Positions 47,131 to 57,942 of a stretch of DNA of 64,000 nucleotides are shown here, piece by piece; positions within the stretch are counted from its first letter, which is position 1, and the number at the start of each line of letters is the position of its first letter. Below the pieces are notes generated by a model. It saw only the letters and a program-made list of their open reading frames with translations, was not told where the DNA came from and did no database searches. The DNA lies in NCBI RefSeq assembly GCF_008831285.2, contig NC_045142.1, forward strand, positions 15,937,354-16,001,353, read 5' to 3'. The DNA is from Nymphaea colorata. Lineage: Eukaryota > Streptophyta > Magnoliopsida > Nymphaeales > Nymphaeaceae. A program made the translations under genes and the position numbers.

Positions 47131-48760
47131 GAACCTGTGTTCCTGCGATAGGAATGTTGTTTGACAACGAGTCTAACAGTTACATATTTTACAATTTTTA
47201 TGCTCCAGGATATGGGTTCAATGTTAGAAAGTGTAAGAATAATAAAAATGTACAAGTCATCATTGTGAGATGGTTATTTGTCTGTCCGACGCAAGGTTGG
47301 AAGAAACCAGATGAAAGTGTAAAGAAAAGTTAGATTGATACATGAGTGGTTGTGTATCCAAATTGGTGTTGGAAAGGATTCCGAATGAAAAATACTACAC
47401 CCACACATTCACATATGACCATAATCATCCCTTCACAAATCCTCACATGTGTCACATGATGACATTGCATTGAAAGGTGTCAGCATCCAATTCTGTTCTT
47501 GGAGAACTAGCTAATAGTGTTGGCATTCCACCTAAAAGGCATATAATTATTTTGTAAAAGTACATCGATGAAGATAATGTTCAATTCACACTCATGGATT
47601 ATGGAAACCACCAAAGGAGAAGAATGCCGTAACCCATGAAGGATGGAGAATTAAGAGACCTGTTGGATTACTTAGGCTTAACATCAAACAAAAGCACAAG
47701 TTTCTTTAGTGTGGCACAAGTAGACAAGAATCAATATGCCACACATTTTCTGGGTAAACTTGAGGTCAATAATAGCTTATGAATGCTTCTATGATGTTAT
47801 TGTTTTTAACACAACTGTGAAGGTTAATACTTAATAATGGTCCTTTGTCCAATCTGTCTCAAAATTATATTTTTTAGGTTCATTTTTATAAGTTCAAACT
47901 ACAAACCCTTTGCATAGTTGTTTAATGCTTTAACCAAAGCCATGAAGGACAAGCCACCTAAGGTTGTACTTACAAATGGCGACCATGCAATAGCAGCAGT
48001 GTTTTGTGACATGTTTTAAAAAACAGAACAAATAGAATAGGCCACGTGCTGAATCAAAAGACCGGCTTCAATGAGTACTTTGCAAAATATGTGCTTAAGT
48101 GTGACAATGCGTAGACAATTGAATTTGCATGGTAACAAATGATTCTTGCCTATGGCCTTGAAGAGAATGTTTAGCTTCAAAGGTTGCATAAAGACAAAGA
48201 AAAGTGAGCATTGTATATGGAAGATAATACTTTTGTGCAAGTATGATAAATGCACAGAGTTGAGAGCATGCATGCAACACAGAAAAAGGGAGTCTACTCT
48301 TGTTTGTCAATGTACCAATCCATGAAACAATATGAATCATTTGTCGATGGCCTTAGGCAGAGTGGACTTTAAAAAGATGTAAAAAGCTACAATTCCTGAC
48401 CTCAAACTCTAAACATGAATACATTGGCCAAAGCTGCAGCTATGTATGCACCTACCATGTTCGAGTGGTTTAAGTAGGAAACAGTCCAAAAAACTAATTG
48501 CGGCACATAAGTGGATGTACAGGAATCAAGTATGTATGGGTGCCATGGAGAAAGTCTCTTGAAAGGAAGGTTGAAAACATTAATTGCCATGTCGATACCA
48601 GTGTTATGCAATGTTCTTGCAAGAAATATGAATTCAAATATATTTTATGTTGTCAAGAGCTCATGACATTTGATGAAGAGAATATTAGAAAAGGACTCAA
48701 TGCAAATGAAACACACAAAGGTGGAGATATTGAAGAAGATGCCTAATATTTTTTACGATG
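47131..48760 (+). pseudogene. Decayed FAR1/MULE-type transposase
   Basis: Plus-strand frames give the parts of FAR1/FHY3-related MULE transposases in order. A FAR1 DNA-binding segment (IGMLFDNESNSYIFYNFYAP at 47147-47210, then WKKPDES near 47295) is followed by TFTYDHNHPFTNPHM at 47408-47453. A linker has MKDGELRDLLDYLG near 47636-47680, and a MULE catalytic piece has ALTKAMKDKPPKVVLTNGDHA at 47920-47990. A SWIM-type zinc motif CSCKKYEFKYILCCQ at 48612-48656 has Gln where His is expected. Frame changes and stops separate the pieces. FAR1-family proteins include both transposases and domesticated light-signalling factors. This copy is broken and in repeat-rich DNA, so a dead transposase is more likely. 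Confidence 0.7.
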
Positions 48761-48861
48761 AAAATCCTAGGCATCGCATCGCCTTCTGTTTACCAGCTAC
48801 TATGCAGATCACTCATGCATTTTGGCATCTTGGCAACACAAGCCAGCCAAACGTATGAATA

Positions 48862-49015
48862 CATGAGGCAATTCACAAATAAATCTCTAAATTAAGTGTT
48901 ATTACTTTGCCACAAGAGTGATACAACTTCAAAATGTCATGAGGCAATTCACAAATAAATCTCTAAATTAAGTGTTATTACTTTGCCACAAGAGTGATAC
49001 AACTTCAAAATGTCA
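48862..49015. repeat. Perfect tandem duplication, 76-bp unit x2
   Basis: CATGAGGCAATTCACAAATA starts at 48862 and at 48938. I see no mismatch between the two units, so the duplication is very recent or is an assembly artefact. Confidence 0.95.
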
Positions 49016-50413
49016 GTCTCAAAGCATTAGTCCAACGACACCACACCCACTACAGATTTGGAGGAATGATTCAAGCATAAATGTCACATTTGACAAGTTA
49101 AGCGTCAATGTTGTCAATTACAATGTAATGATACATAAGCAAAATATTTGAAGATGAACCCAATATCAATATCAGTCATTGTAGGACAAAAAGTGCATTG
49201 AAGAATACTGACTAGAAAAAAAAAAAAAGAACAACTAAGTGTTTCATAGGAATAACCAATCAATCTGCCGAGTTATGTAAAAGTAGAAAATCGTGAGGTT
49301 AAAACGCTGATGCCCTCTCACCTAATGGACCACTTATATCCAAACTATGATTTTACTAATCTCCTAATAAGTTTTAATATTTACCTCTCTTCTTTATGTA
49401 AGCCTATCATAATATGTGAAGTGTTTGACTTCATAGAGCCATGTGGATTTGCATTTCCTCCAACATGAAGGATGTGTTTCCTCATTGAATAATCACCATT
49501 TTTATTAAGACAAGTATAGTCTTGCCTTAAAAGAACTATCTAATCATATATGATTTTCTAGTTTCATGTGGTTACTTCTACTTGAACATAGTTCACACAT
49601 TAAAGCACATATACATGAAGGATTGTTGTCACACACACAATTACCCAAACTATCGTTACAATGTGCATAAGTTAGTAAAATAACAAAAAAATAACAATTT
49701 ATTTAAACTGTCAGGTCTGGGGCTCGGTGAGTGCGACACTATATGCAACATTATGATACCGAGAGGAGTTCAATAAGATTGTAGTGAGTGAAATATATTA
49801 TAGTGTCTTGTACAATTTAATGACATTGGGCACAACACTATATGCGACAATGTGATAATGAGTGTGATGTAACTTACCACATAAAAGAGTTAGCACTTGT
49901 GATATAACAAAGATGTTAAATTTTATTTATAATTATTTTGTATAAATGATATCAGTAAAGATTTATTGGCTCCGTAGTGACACTTGATGAAATGACTTGC
50001 TCCTCAACCGTCGGTTGGAGGTTTGTGAATTGCTTTTCAATAGTATCTTCAGTTCCCAATGAAACAGAAGCAGGTGATACTGTCTCTATAAAGAGTTTGT
50101 ACCTTCTTCTTGTGCAAATGTTGGCTTCATCTGTTACAAAGGTCCATCATGAACTTCATCACAAACATATGACATAATAGTTGTTTTATTGCAAGAGACA
50201 TTTGACAAAAAATAAGAAGTAGCCATGCATATTGCAATGGAATGCTCTTGTAAACACTATACTGCAGAAGAAGCAAATGAAGTTAGGGTCGTCCACATGA
50301 AATCTCTTCTACTCAATAATATAATACTTAACATGCATACCAATGCAACCACGTTGAAGGCTCACTATTCAGAGCTAAGGAAGGACACAAACGTTTCTTT
50401 CAATTGTTGATGA
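49016..50413. other. Unassigned DNA
   Basis: No gene domain was seen. Near 49733 and 49830 a phrase 'cactatatgc.aca.t.tgata' occurs twice. The last 250 bp are distantly similar to 52170-52480 (shared 'taacatgcataccaatgca'). Confidence 0.4.
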
Positions 50414-50421
50414 TGTATAGT
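50414..50421. repeat. Target-site duplication, left copy (TGTATAGT)
   Basis: Identical to 50617-50624, on the other side of the MITE. Confidence 0.95.
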
Positions 50422-50616
50422 CAGGGGCGGAGCCAGATTTTTTTTCAGGGGCGGGCCAAACGATCCACCGGTCGGGCCAAGAGGAGTGACGGGTAGGGCC
50501 AAGAGGAGCGACGGACTGGGCAAAACTAAAAAAAAATTATTTTTTCAATATATAAAAAAAAATTCCTGCGGTCACCTGGGCCATGGCCCAGGCGCGCCCC
50601 CCTCCCTCCGCCCCTG
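50422..50616. mobile_element. hAT-type MITE, 195 bp, perfect 8-bp target duplication
   Basis: It begins CAGGGGCGGAGCCAG and ends CTCCGCCCCTG, giving an 11-bp perfect terminal inverted repeat (CAGGGGCGGAG). TGTATAGT flanks it exactly on both sides. The interior is GC-rich at both ends with an A/T-rich middle and has no coding capacity. CAGGGGCGGAGC termini with 8-bp duplications are typical of a widespread group of plant hAT MITEs. Movement would need a transposase from elsewhere. The exact duplication and intact ends suggest a fairly recent insertion. Confidence 0.92.
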
Positions 50617-50624
50617 TGTATAGT
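50617..50624. repeat. Target-site duplication, right copy (TGTATAGT)
   Basis: Matches 50414-50421 exactly. Confidence 0.95.
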
Positions 50625-53600
50625 AACAGATATTTTCGGTCGGCCCACAAACAAGAAAAAATGAGTTGGAACGGAACACATAATTACAATCATATCATAC
50701 AAGTAAAGTCAAATCATATAAGTGGGGGCAAAACTTGATGGACCAATTCACATTCAATTATTTCAATTGGAGTTCACTCCTTCCTTCAGTCTATTGGCTG
50801 GCATAGGGAATGACGAATCATTGTGTGTCTGCCTAGCCATATGCTGAATCCGATAGATGATCAACAATTTTTCGTAGCAAACAAATATTGTAACAAGAAA
50901 TAAGTGTTGGAGTAAACCTACCATGAAACGTGAGGTCATGGTTTCCTTAGTATGAAGTTGACGAAAAACTCCAACATTTTTTAAAACTCATCGATAACCT
51001 GCATAACAATGGACTGCACACGTGTGGCACTCACAATAAGGAGTAGGAATAGACAATCACCTTATTACTGATTTCTTTTCAGGGCCAAAAGTTATCCTCA
51101 ATAATAGCCATAAAAGTGTCCCTAAGGGGTCAACTCGACATGCTTATACGGTTTTGTGTTTTCCTCCCTCCATTTGTTGGTTTGGGTTGAGTGGTTTTTG
51201 ACCTGGTTCTCGATGCCAGGGCATTCATTGCCATGGAGCATCCTGCTTCCTCTCATATTCTTTTTGACTGCTAAAAAACCCTAGTTCTAAGATGTGCTAT
51301 TCATTCCCACCTAAGCAACACAGCACTTTCAACTTCTTTTCAATAACTAATGCATTAGAATAGATATGTAGTCTGACGCAATTGTATCATACACTATGTC
51401 AGAGTATGTTTATGATGTATAGTGAGAATATCAAGGAGTGTGATAGGGTTGCTACAAACCTCGTGTGATTGTGAATGCGATGTTGCTTATGATAGTTGGC
51501 TCATTAGTTTCCTGCATACATCTCCTACAAAAAGACATGAGTAAATATAATTGGACTCACAATCATCAAACAATGATGGTATCAAACATATCATCATCCA
51601 CATAGCGTAGCAGTCCGCATCCCAGATGCAACTACATCGTACGAGGTGTCAGTGGCCACAATGGTTTAAGAATGGATTTCTAGGATATTTGAAATTGTGA
51701 TACTATTATGCATCAATTGTTCAATAGTCCCTACGGGATTGAACGTTTGTGCGATATATCTATTGGATCTTGAGGACCATTGTTTGTGTTTAGCAACATT
51801 TGATATAGTGACATTTAGGATGACTATTTGGATTTAATTTTGTTGATTGATGGTTAGATAATGAGCCCAATGGCACCAATGAAGGTGATGAGTGCGAGTA
51901 TTTGTAAGACCGATATTGCGTATGATATTTTCTTTTGGGTATTAAGGGACATTGTTTGTGTCATAGCCGTAATGAAAATGAATATGCATTGTATTCAAAA
52001 TAATATAGTAGATTACAGATGGTCAACGTAATGGTGGATTGTTCTTGGAGGAGGAATTCGTATAAGTACCTCATGCTTTTTGTTTTTGGTATTCAATCAA
52101 CAAACAACAATAGTCTCGCTCGAGATGGTTTGCAATATCTTCCTATATAAGCCTAGGCTTGTGCATTTTGTGTAAATCTTCCATGAACTTTATCACGTAC
52201 ACACTGCAATCATAACAGTTGTTTTTGCTATGGATATTTGATCAGAAATATCCTATAATCATTGATAGGTTGAGCCATCTCTTTTTTCATGGAACCATAT
52301 TGTCAAACAAGAGGATGTTGTCTGTATATTCGAGCATGAAACGTAGACTGCTGAACGGCGTAACTATTAACATGCATACCAATGCATATGCATCCTACGC
52401 TTGTTGCTCGGGATCAATGTAGGTCAGCAACTTGTACATGTGAAAACATTTCTTCCTGTTGTTGACAACGTATAACACCCAATCTGTCAGTGCAGATGAC
52501 ACACAACGCATAATGAGCAGGAGGGATGCACAGGAAAAAAATAAATAGTGGAACCAAAAGTGTGGAGAATCAAGAATAGTTGAGCAAAGATGCTATTTCA
52601 CAATCAACAATACTCACATAACCTAGACTTGTAGAAAGTGTATCCATGACTGCAGAAATGGTTTGTTTGCATAGCATTAACCTAATCAAACACTATTTGT
52701 GGCCGTGTGAATAATATTTCAAACAAATATTATAACAACAAGAGAAATGCAGTAGGAATATACTGTGAAAAAGGATGACATGATTATCCTAATGTGAATT
52801 CCCTGAAACTCCGAGAAAAAGTTCAAAAGCTCATTGAGAACTTGCATAAGAACAATACATTATGGCACCACTGATATAATAGTCACCGTTAAGGATGGTT
52901 TGCAAATAAGCACCTCATTGTGGATTTCATGTCTATGCTAGAGATCCTTTAATCGATTCAATCAGCCTGACATTGCAATTTGGAATAATCACTATCGAAT
53001 GCCTCTGCACATTCGACACACATCCTTGTGCCTTCTTCTTCCCACCGTTGGCATTTTCCTTTCCTAATTTTACCCCAAGTACTTGGGAAACACTCCCTCT
53101 AGCTTTTTTCGTGCATTATGTCAGTTTCTTCCTTACTTGCCCCTCTGTTTTGTTCGATTGTGTGGCTTTTCTTAGTGTTCTTGTTACAACGGCATCCATG
53201 GTTACAGTTGTCTTCTTACTTATTCTCGACACTAGTTGTCTGCATAGGCCAGCACATGACTCACTCGACCTCCTTCTCCGAGGACAGACTGACATAATGT
53301 TTTTTACTTGTCACATTATTTTAAATCCCAATGCAAGCGTGTTTTTTGAAACCATATATGATCGCTGCCACCATTGTGCATGCCTATTTTTTTGCACGTG
53401 ATTTTAGGCACACAAACTGCAAAATGTTTTCACATTTATTTAGCATCATTACCACACAACAACGTTCACAGTCGAACCCTTTGCCTTTTCCAAAACGACA
53501 ATAAAATAATCATTTAACAGCTGCCTTCTTTATTACTTTCTAGTTCATGATCACAAGTACCATCATTTACTCGAGCTTCATGTACATAGTTTCAATTGAA

Positions 53601-54925
53601 TATTTCATCCACAAAGAACCATTATTGGTTTCGTTCACAGCCTGACAATGAGGATGACTGCATTTAACCGACTCTGTTTCAGGTCACTATTGAAAACCAG
53701 GTTTAGGATGATCGCACTTGACTGACTGTGTTTTTTTTCTGTAGACCAGTGTATATCCCAGTGCTAGTCCCCGTCATCTTCCTCATCTGGCGCTGTTATT
53801 GCTCTCCCTTCCTCCAGCGTCCGCATATGGTTGTCTTCATCCTCGAATAACCAGGCAGTCTCCAACATCTTCCTCCTCTTCCTTCGGTACAAGGAGAGAA
53901 GCTTCTTTTCTACCTCTTCTTCGTGTACCTCTTCCTCTGCTAGATCTGCCTCCTAAACTCCTGTCTCTTCCTCCAGTGCTTCTTCATCTCCCTCTCTCTG
54001 TTGAACTCCGTCTTGCTGAATTTCTTCACCTCCCTCCTATACTTAGTCTATCTCTCTCCTGAAGAAGGCACAATTTGTCTCTTCTTCCCCTATCCTTTTC
54101 GATGATAGATTGTTCAAAGAGACAAGTATCTCCTAAATCTATTCATCCTAATTCCATGACCTTTGTATGCTCTACTCTTCATCCCTTGGCGTCGACCACT
54201 TCCTTATCTTTCTTCTCATCCTTCGCTCATTCCTCCACCACTAGATTCTCATCTACACATTCCATTTTTGCTGCCACTTGCCCACTGTTGTCTATAGAAT
54301 ATGGCAATAGTCGCTCTTCCTAGCGTTCCATCTCAACTAGAATAAACCCTGCAATTCTACAACAACAATGTGCTCATGTCATTCTTCAAACAATAAATTT
54401 TGAGACTTAGAGAGGTCACTAAATGCACCGCAACTCGGTGCCATCCTAGCTTATCTTCCAAATATCGTAGAGTTTGGGCGACAACGTAAAGCCGAGAATG
54501 GAGATTTAGGCAAGGGAAGTACCTATTCATTGTGCTGAAAAACATTGAGCGTGAGTCTGACAGTGATGCTCTAAAAGATCTTCAGAGCTACGAGAGGTGT
54601 TTGCACTCTTCTCAAGTTACTGCAATAGTACATGCATTTGTGCTCGCTCAACCTGATAACACTTACTTGGGCTGTGGGAAATGATATGACTTTGGGGTAA
54701 TGCCCCCATTAATGGGGGACCATTTTGAAATTTTCCTAATGTACGACATTTGATCTCATTTTCCTGTGCATTGAAGATGGTGGCAGTTAATCATTATCGA
54801 ATCCCAAAACATGTGCATACCTCATGGCAATATCATAGGCCAGTGCTTTTTGTGCATAGGCTTGTGTTTGTAACCAGTACATAAATAGCTCTACAAAATG
54901 TGAAACCACCACTTGAAAATTCACC
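50625..54925. other. Unassigned DNA, CT-rich at 53760-54330
   Basis: No recognised gene was found. An ORF at 52973-53401 (142 codons, plus strand) is hydrophobic and aromatic-rich without a known motif. ORFs at 53799-54062 and 54075-54323 come from a CT-rich tract of 'cttcctcctc' type and are low-complexity. An AAACCCTAG box lies near 51277. I see no splice or promoter arrangement that would make a gene. Confidence 0.35.
52973..53401 (+). CDS. Hypothetical 142-residue hydrophobic ORF
   Basis: This is the longest open frame in the window that I cannot tie to a transposon. The product is rich in F, L, C and V with several hydrophobic stretches (residues about 22-40 and 46-88), so it would look membrane-like if made. 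The opposite strand over the same bases is basic and polar. The hydrophobicity could therefore simply mirror an antisense composition. No start context, intron or homologous motif supports it. Confidence 0.2.
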   Translation: MQFGIITIECLCTFDTHPCAFFFPPLAFSFPNFTPSTWETLPLAFFVHYVSFFLTCPSVLFDCVAFLSVLVTTASMVTVVFLLILDTSCLHRPAHDSLDLLLRGQTDIMFFTCHIILNPNASVFFETIYDRCHHCACLFFCT

Positions 54926-55496
54926 GAAAAATTCACAAACAACCACTTGAGGTTCGGGCCAATGGCAAACATAACCTCAGCCTTTCAGTTAAAAAAACAA
55001 GCCAACAACTTTTCCGACAAACTCTCAAACCCTTCGTTTGAAAATATTATAATACACTACTAATTTACATTTTTAATCTTTCACACAAAAAGTAACATTT
55101 CAGAAACAAAAATAAAAGATCAGATTCAGTCTTAGGTTGCCTGCAAGGGGTAATTACTCCGACCCTCCATCAACCCTTGCCATCAGGTTTGAGGCTGCAC
55201 CAATAGTCCAATGGGGGTCCACAAAGTTAGACCCTGGTCCAGTAATGGTCTGGATTCATCCTTGACGTTCGCTATTCAACGAGGTTTCGGGACATGGCCA
55301 ACACTTCACGACCTTCGGTGAATTATTTTTGTTTTGAAAAAGTTAATTTTAATGTAAAAGTTTTAAAATGCAAATTGATAGTCTAATTTAATATTTTTTA
55401 AATGAAGGGCTTACTTGGGCTTGTTTGTTGTAATTGAAAGGTTGAGGGTCCACTTGTTATTGGCCCAAGTATTTGGTGGTTGTTTGTAAATTTTTC
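54926..55496. mobile_element. Terminal-inverted-repeat element, about 571 bp, MULE-like
   Basis: The left end reads GAAAAATTCACAAACAACCA. The reverse complement of the right end reads GAAAAATTTACAAACAACCA. Similarity between the arms continues for about 85-90 bp through 'gggccaat', 'cctca.cctttca' and 'caagcc'. Long inverted repeats and no coding sequence fit a short Mutator-like element. The flanking nonamers AAATTCACC and ATATTCATT agree at six of nine positions, so a 9-bp target duplication is possible but eroded. Confidence 0.65.
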
Positions 55497-55559
55497 ATAT
55501 TCATTATAGAGGAAATATGGGAGACTTTTTGCTCATATCATTTAAACTTTGCTTTTTAT

Positions 55560-56800
55560 TCTTTCAGAATATATGCGATGAAGTGGCAGCCAAATGTAAA
55601 CTACAAACTGGTGAGCATAAAGTTTATTCTAACATGCTTGGTGCTAAATATGATGCTTTTGTTACTAATAAGCTTAAAGCTCCCATTCTGAGTTGTGCTT
55701 GGCTTGTTACTTTATTGTTGGGACGTGAGTCCCAAAAATACTCATTTGAATATCCTAATGCCATTAACCAAAATGGGATTTCTATACAGGGATAAAGATG
55801 TGTCTATACAATAACAATACGGATGTTATAATAATCAGCTTTCCCCTAAGGGACGAGGTTCAACAAATACTCTAGAAATCAGCCTACTTTTTTCAATGAC
55901 AACCAGCAACAAGGTTCTTGGAACTTTGGAGATCGCTGTAACAAAGAGAAAGTCATGGGCCAAATTTGTTGAAAGCCTAATCATTCAACATACTTATCAA
56001 ACAAATGATATGCCTCAAGCTTGAACTGCCATGAACCTCACTAAGATGCATGCTGAAAGATGGTTTCTTGATTTAAGCGCTAGTTCGCATGTTACCTCTA
56101 GCCTAGGTAATCTTTCTTAGACTTTGCCTTATAATGGTAACTCCAGAATCATGGTCAGTAATGGACAACAATTGTCTGTATTAATTGGGGATGCACACGA
56201 GCCAACTTCTAAATAGAGTTGAGTCAGTTCGAACTTAGCTCTAGTCCAGCTTGGACTCGGCTGGAGACCGAATCGAGCTTGAGTTCGGTTTGGGTCAAGC
56301 TCAAGAAGGCTTGAATTAGGCTTGACTTGACTCAGCTAAGCTCAAGCTGAGACTTGGCTGGAGCTTAGCCTGGATGAAGCTTAGCCGATCCAGTATAAAA
56401 AAAAACAATCTTTAACATGAGTGAGTGGAGTTATTTATTTGTTGTGATCATATTGTGAAAGATCTTTTACATATTACCTTCATGAGTTTAATCGAGATTA
56501 CATGAGCTGAGCTTGCCAAGTCCGAAACATCTTGTTTGCTTAACTGAGTCTATTATTTGATCAAACTTGACCTGTTTATTAAAAGAGTCGAACTTGAGTC
56601 ATGTTTAGCCGGATTGAAGAACCTTACCTATAACTTACTTAGTTGACTGAAGTCAAGAATTCAGCTCAAGTTGGCTCGACTCATTAAACATCCTTACCAA
56701 CTTACATAGGCTCAACCACCATTAAGATTTCACGTAGGCAACTACATCTAATTGATGTCCTTGTTACTCCTCAAACAAACAAAAATGATGACTCAATAGA
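55560..56800 (+). pseudogene. Decayed copia gag-protease fragment, split by a small element
   Basis: Plus-strand readings give a copia gag end (ICDEVAAKCKLQTGEHKVYS, then MLGAKYDAFVTN) at about 55568-55680, and a degraded knuckle region near 55955-56000. A protease start (AERWFLDL.ASSHVTS) lies at about 56053-56100, followed by NSRIMVSNGQQLSV up to 56180. The next codons of that protease are found only after 56700, as IGSTTIKISRRQLHLIDVLV. Between them lies a 507-bp GAGCTC-rich element. The catalytic Asp-Ser-Gly is damaged (LDLSAS). It is not the same copia as the intact one downstream. Confidence 0.7.
56187..56693. mobile_element. GAGCTC/AAGCTC-rich MITE inside copia protease
   Basis: It begins GGGGATGCACACGAGCC and ends in the reverse complement of GGATGTTTAATGAGTCGAGCC, so the ends form an imperfect inverted repeat. 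The arms are full of GAGCTTGAG-, GGCTTGA- and GACTCGA-type words around an AT-rich core. Copia protease sequence stops and restarts at its borders, which independently marks the insertion. The texture matches 11814-12290. No clean target duplication was seen. Confidence 0.65.
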
Positions 56801-57419
56801 GCTCGGGAAGAAAAAAGGCCATAAAGGGTGGAAAGGAAGAGCGGTGGACCGAACGACCATGAAGCATCTATTCTAGAATATGAGGGTAGTCGGTCGGTCG
56901 ACGACTCAACAGGATCTCATCAGCCTGGTAAGGGAAATACAATCAAATATTTGCTTTCTAATCGATGCTCAAGCAAAGCACATGGTGCTGAGAAGCCTAT
57001 CCTGGAGAATGAAACTCTATGGCGTGATCAAGACTGAGGAGTAGGAAGGCAAGAAAGCCAAAATCTTAACTGTATGGGACGACAAGGTCTCCTTTACTTT
57101 TTGGGTTATGACATGTTGGCAGATGGCAGGCAATTGCAGGATGGCTGGACGCACATAGCAATTTAGAGTGATTGCCGCGTACATGATCAATAATATACTT
57201 TTGAGAAGGAACAACTTGCGAGAAATGCCATACTTTTTGGTGCAGGATGATCTCTCGGTGTTAGCATGCAGGGATTTGAAAACAATCATAGCAGAGCGAA
57301 TAAAACATGCGAGGCCCCCTGCTTGTCCTCTTGTTTTGTCTTTAATTCCTTCACAGTCGATTCCAATCTTAAAGTGCTTTTGGATGAGGGAAGCTCCTTT
57401 ACTTGGTCTAATGGGAGAC
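56801..57419. other. Unassigned DNA between copia fragment and LINE
   Basis: Several open frames (for example 57017-57430 minus and 57168-57569 plus) overlap here. Only the 3' end of the plus frame, beyond about 57420, has a family I recognise. The rest may be more LINE or copia sequence too decayed to name. Confidence 0.35.
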
Positions 57420-57620
57420 AAGGCGACCAAAAAAAAAAATAATTGTCATCTTGACTGGGGGTTCATAAGCTCTAGTTGGGAGAATAAGATGCAGGTCATA
57501 TGCTCCTTAGAATCCAAGCACTTCCCAACTTCAGATCACAAGGCAATGATAGTCAGCCTTGTGAATTAGACAGATAACAAACACAAGAGGAAATGGTTTA
57601 CAGTTTTTCGATCCTGGTTC
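57420..57620 (+). pseudogene. L1-like LINE fragment, endonuclease end
   Basis: The plus frame ends with LDWGFISSSWENKM then SKHFPTSDHKAMIVSL. This matches the C-terminal part of the AP endonuclease of plant L1-type LINEs (the 'LDR..IS..W' and 'SDH.PI' signature, with His kept). A stop follows. The fragment stops at the copia target duplication and the same LINE continues at 63117, so the copia landed inside it. Confidence 0.55.
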
Positions 57621-57625
57621 CTCAG
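57621..57625. repeat. Copia target-site duplication, left (CTCAG)
   Basis: Identical to 63117-63121. Five base pairs is the usual copia length. Confidence 0.95.
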
Positions 57626-57923
57626 TGTTGAAGAATCCAATTTCCTTTCTTGTTCCGACCCGTTGGGCATATTGTCGTTCTCTCCTTGTGCATGTTTTAG
57701 AAACTATTATAGTTTCTTTTATTGTATTGCCTTGTGAGAGAGCCTTCCTCATTCGTTAGGCATTTTGGTGGAAGCTCTCATATATCACGTGTATTGCCTT
57801 TCGCCTAAAAAAAAAAAACAATAAAAAAAATACAAAGGGAGGTGTGGAGCCTCTGTCGTGGATGTAGGTCTGAGCAGACCGAACCACGTTAAATCTTGCT
57901 TGTTTCTTGCTCCTCTTTCTACA
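57626..57923 (+). repeat. 5' LTR of the intact copia
   Basis: 298 bp, TG...CA. It carries TATATCACGTG at 57781-57791, which combines a TATA-like run with a perfect CACGTG G-box. A poly(A) run followed by AATAAAAAAAA lies near 57806-57829 and could serve as the polyadenylation signal. It is nearly identical to 62816-63116. Confidence 0.95.
57786..57791 (+). promoter_or_regulatory. CACGTG G-box in the copia LTR
   Basis: A perfect palindromic G-box, also present in the 3' LTR at 62976-62981. G-boxes bind plant bZIP and bHLH factors, so the LTR may respond to light or stress. This is an inference from the motif alone. Confidence 0.5.
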
Positions 57924-57936
57924 TGGTATCAGAGCA
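57924..57936 (+). other. Primer-binding site (initiator Met tRNA)
   Basis: TGGTATCAGAGCA follows the LTR end without a spacer. It is complementary to the 3' end of plant initiator methionine tRNA, the usual primer of copia minus-strand synthesis. Confidence 0.95.
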
Positions 57937-57942
57937 GGTTTA

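Larger units (their letters stand above)
50150..52490. repeat. Diverged repeat pair (50150-50413 and 52170-52490)
   Basis: Both segments share ordered phrases: 'catgaact.tatcac', 'aacagttgttttt' or 'aatagttgtttta', 'taacatgcataccaatgca', and an ending like 'tttctt.c..ttgttga'. The similarity is patchy. These are old copies of one sequence of unknown nature, and the hAT MITE lies just beyond the first copy. Confidence 0.45.

Noticed and set aside
46720-49880. Terminal inverted repeats for the FAR1/MULE remnant
   Set aside because: Phrases of the 'gttgcata.actat' type occur on both sides, but alignment is too weak and boundaries cannot be set.
53799-54323. Pro/Ser/Leu-rich ORFs on the plus strand
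   Set aside because: They are low-complexity products of a CT-rich tract with no motif or gene context.
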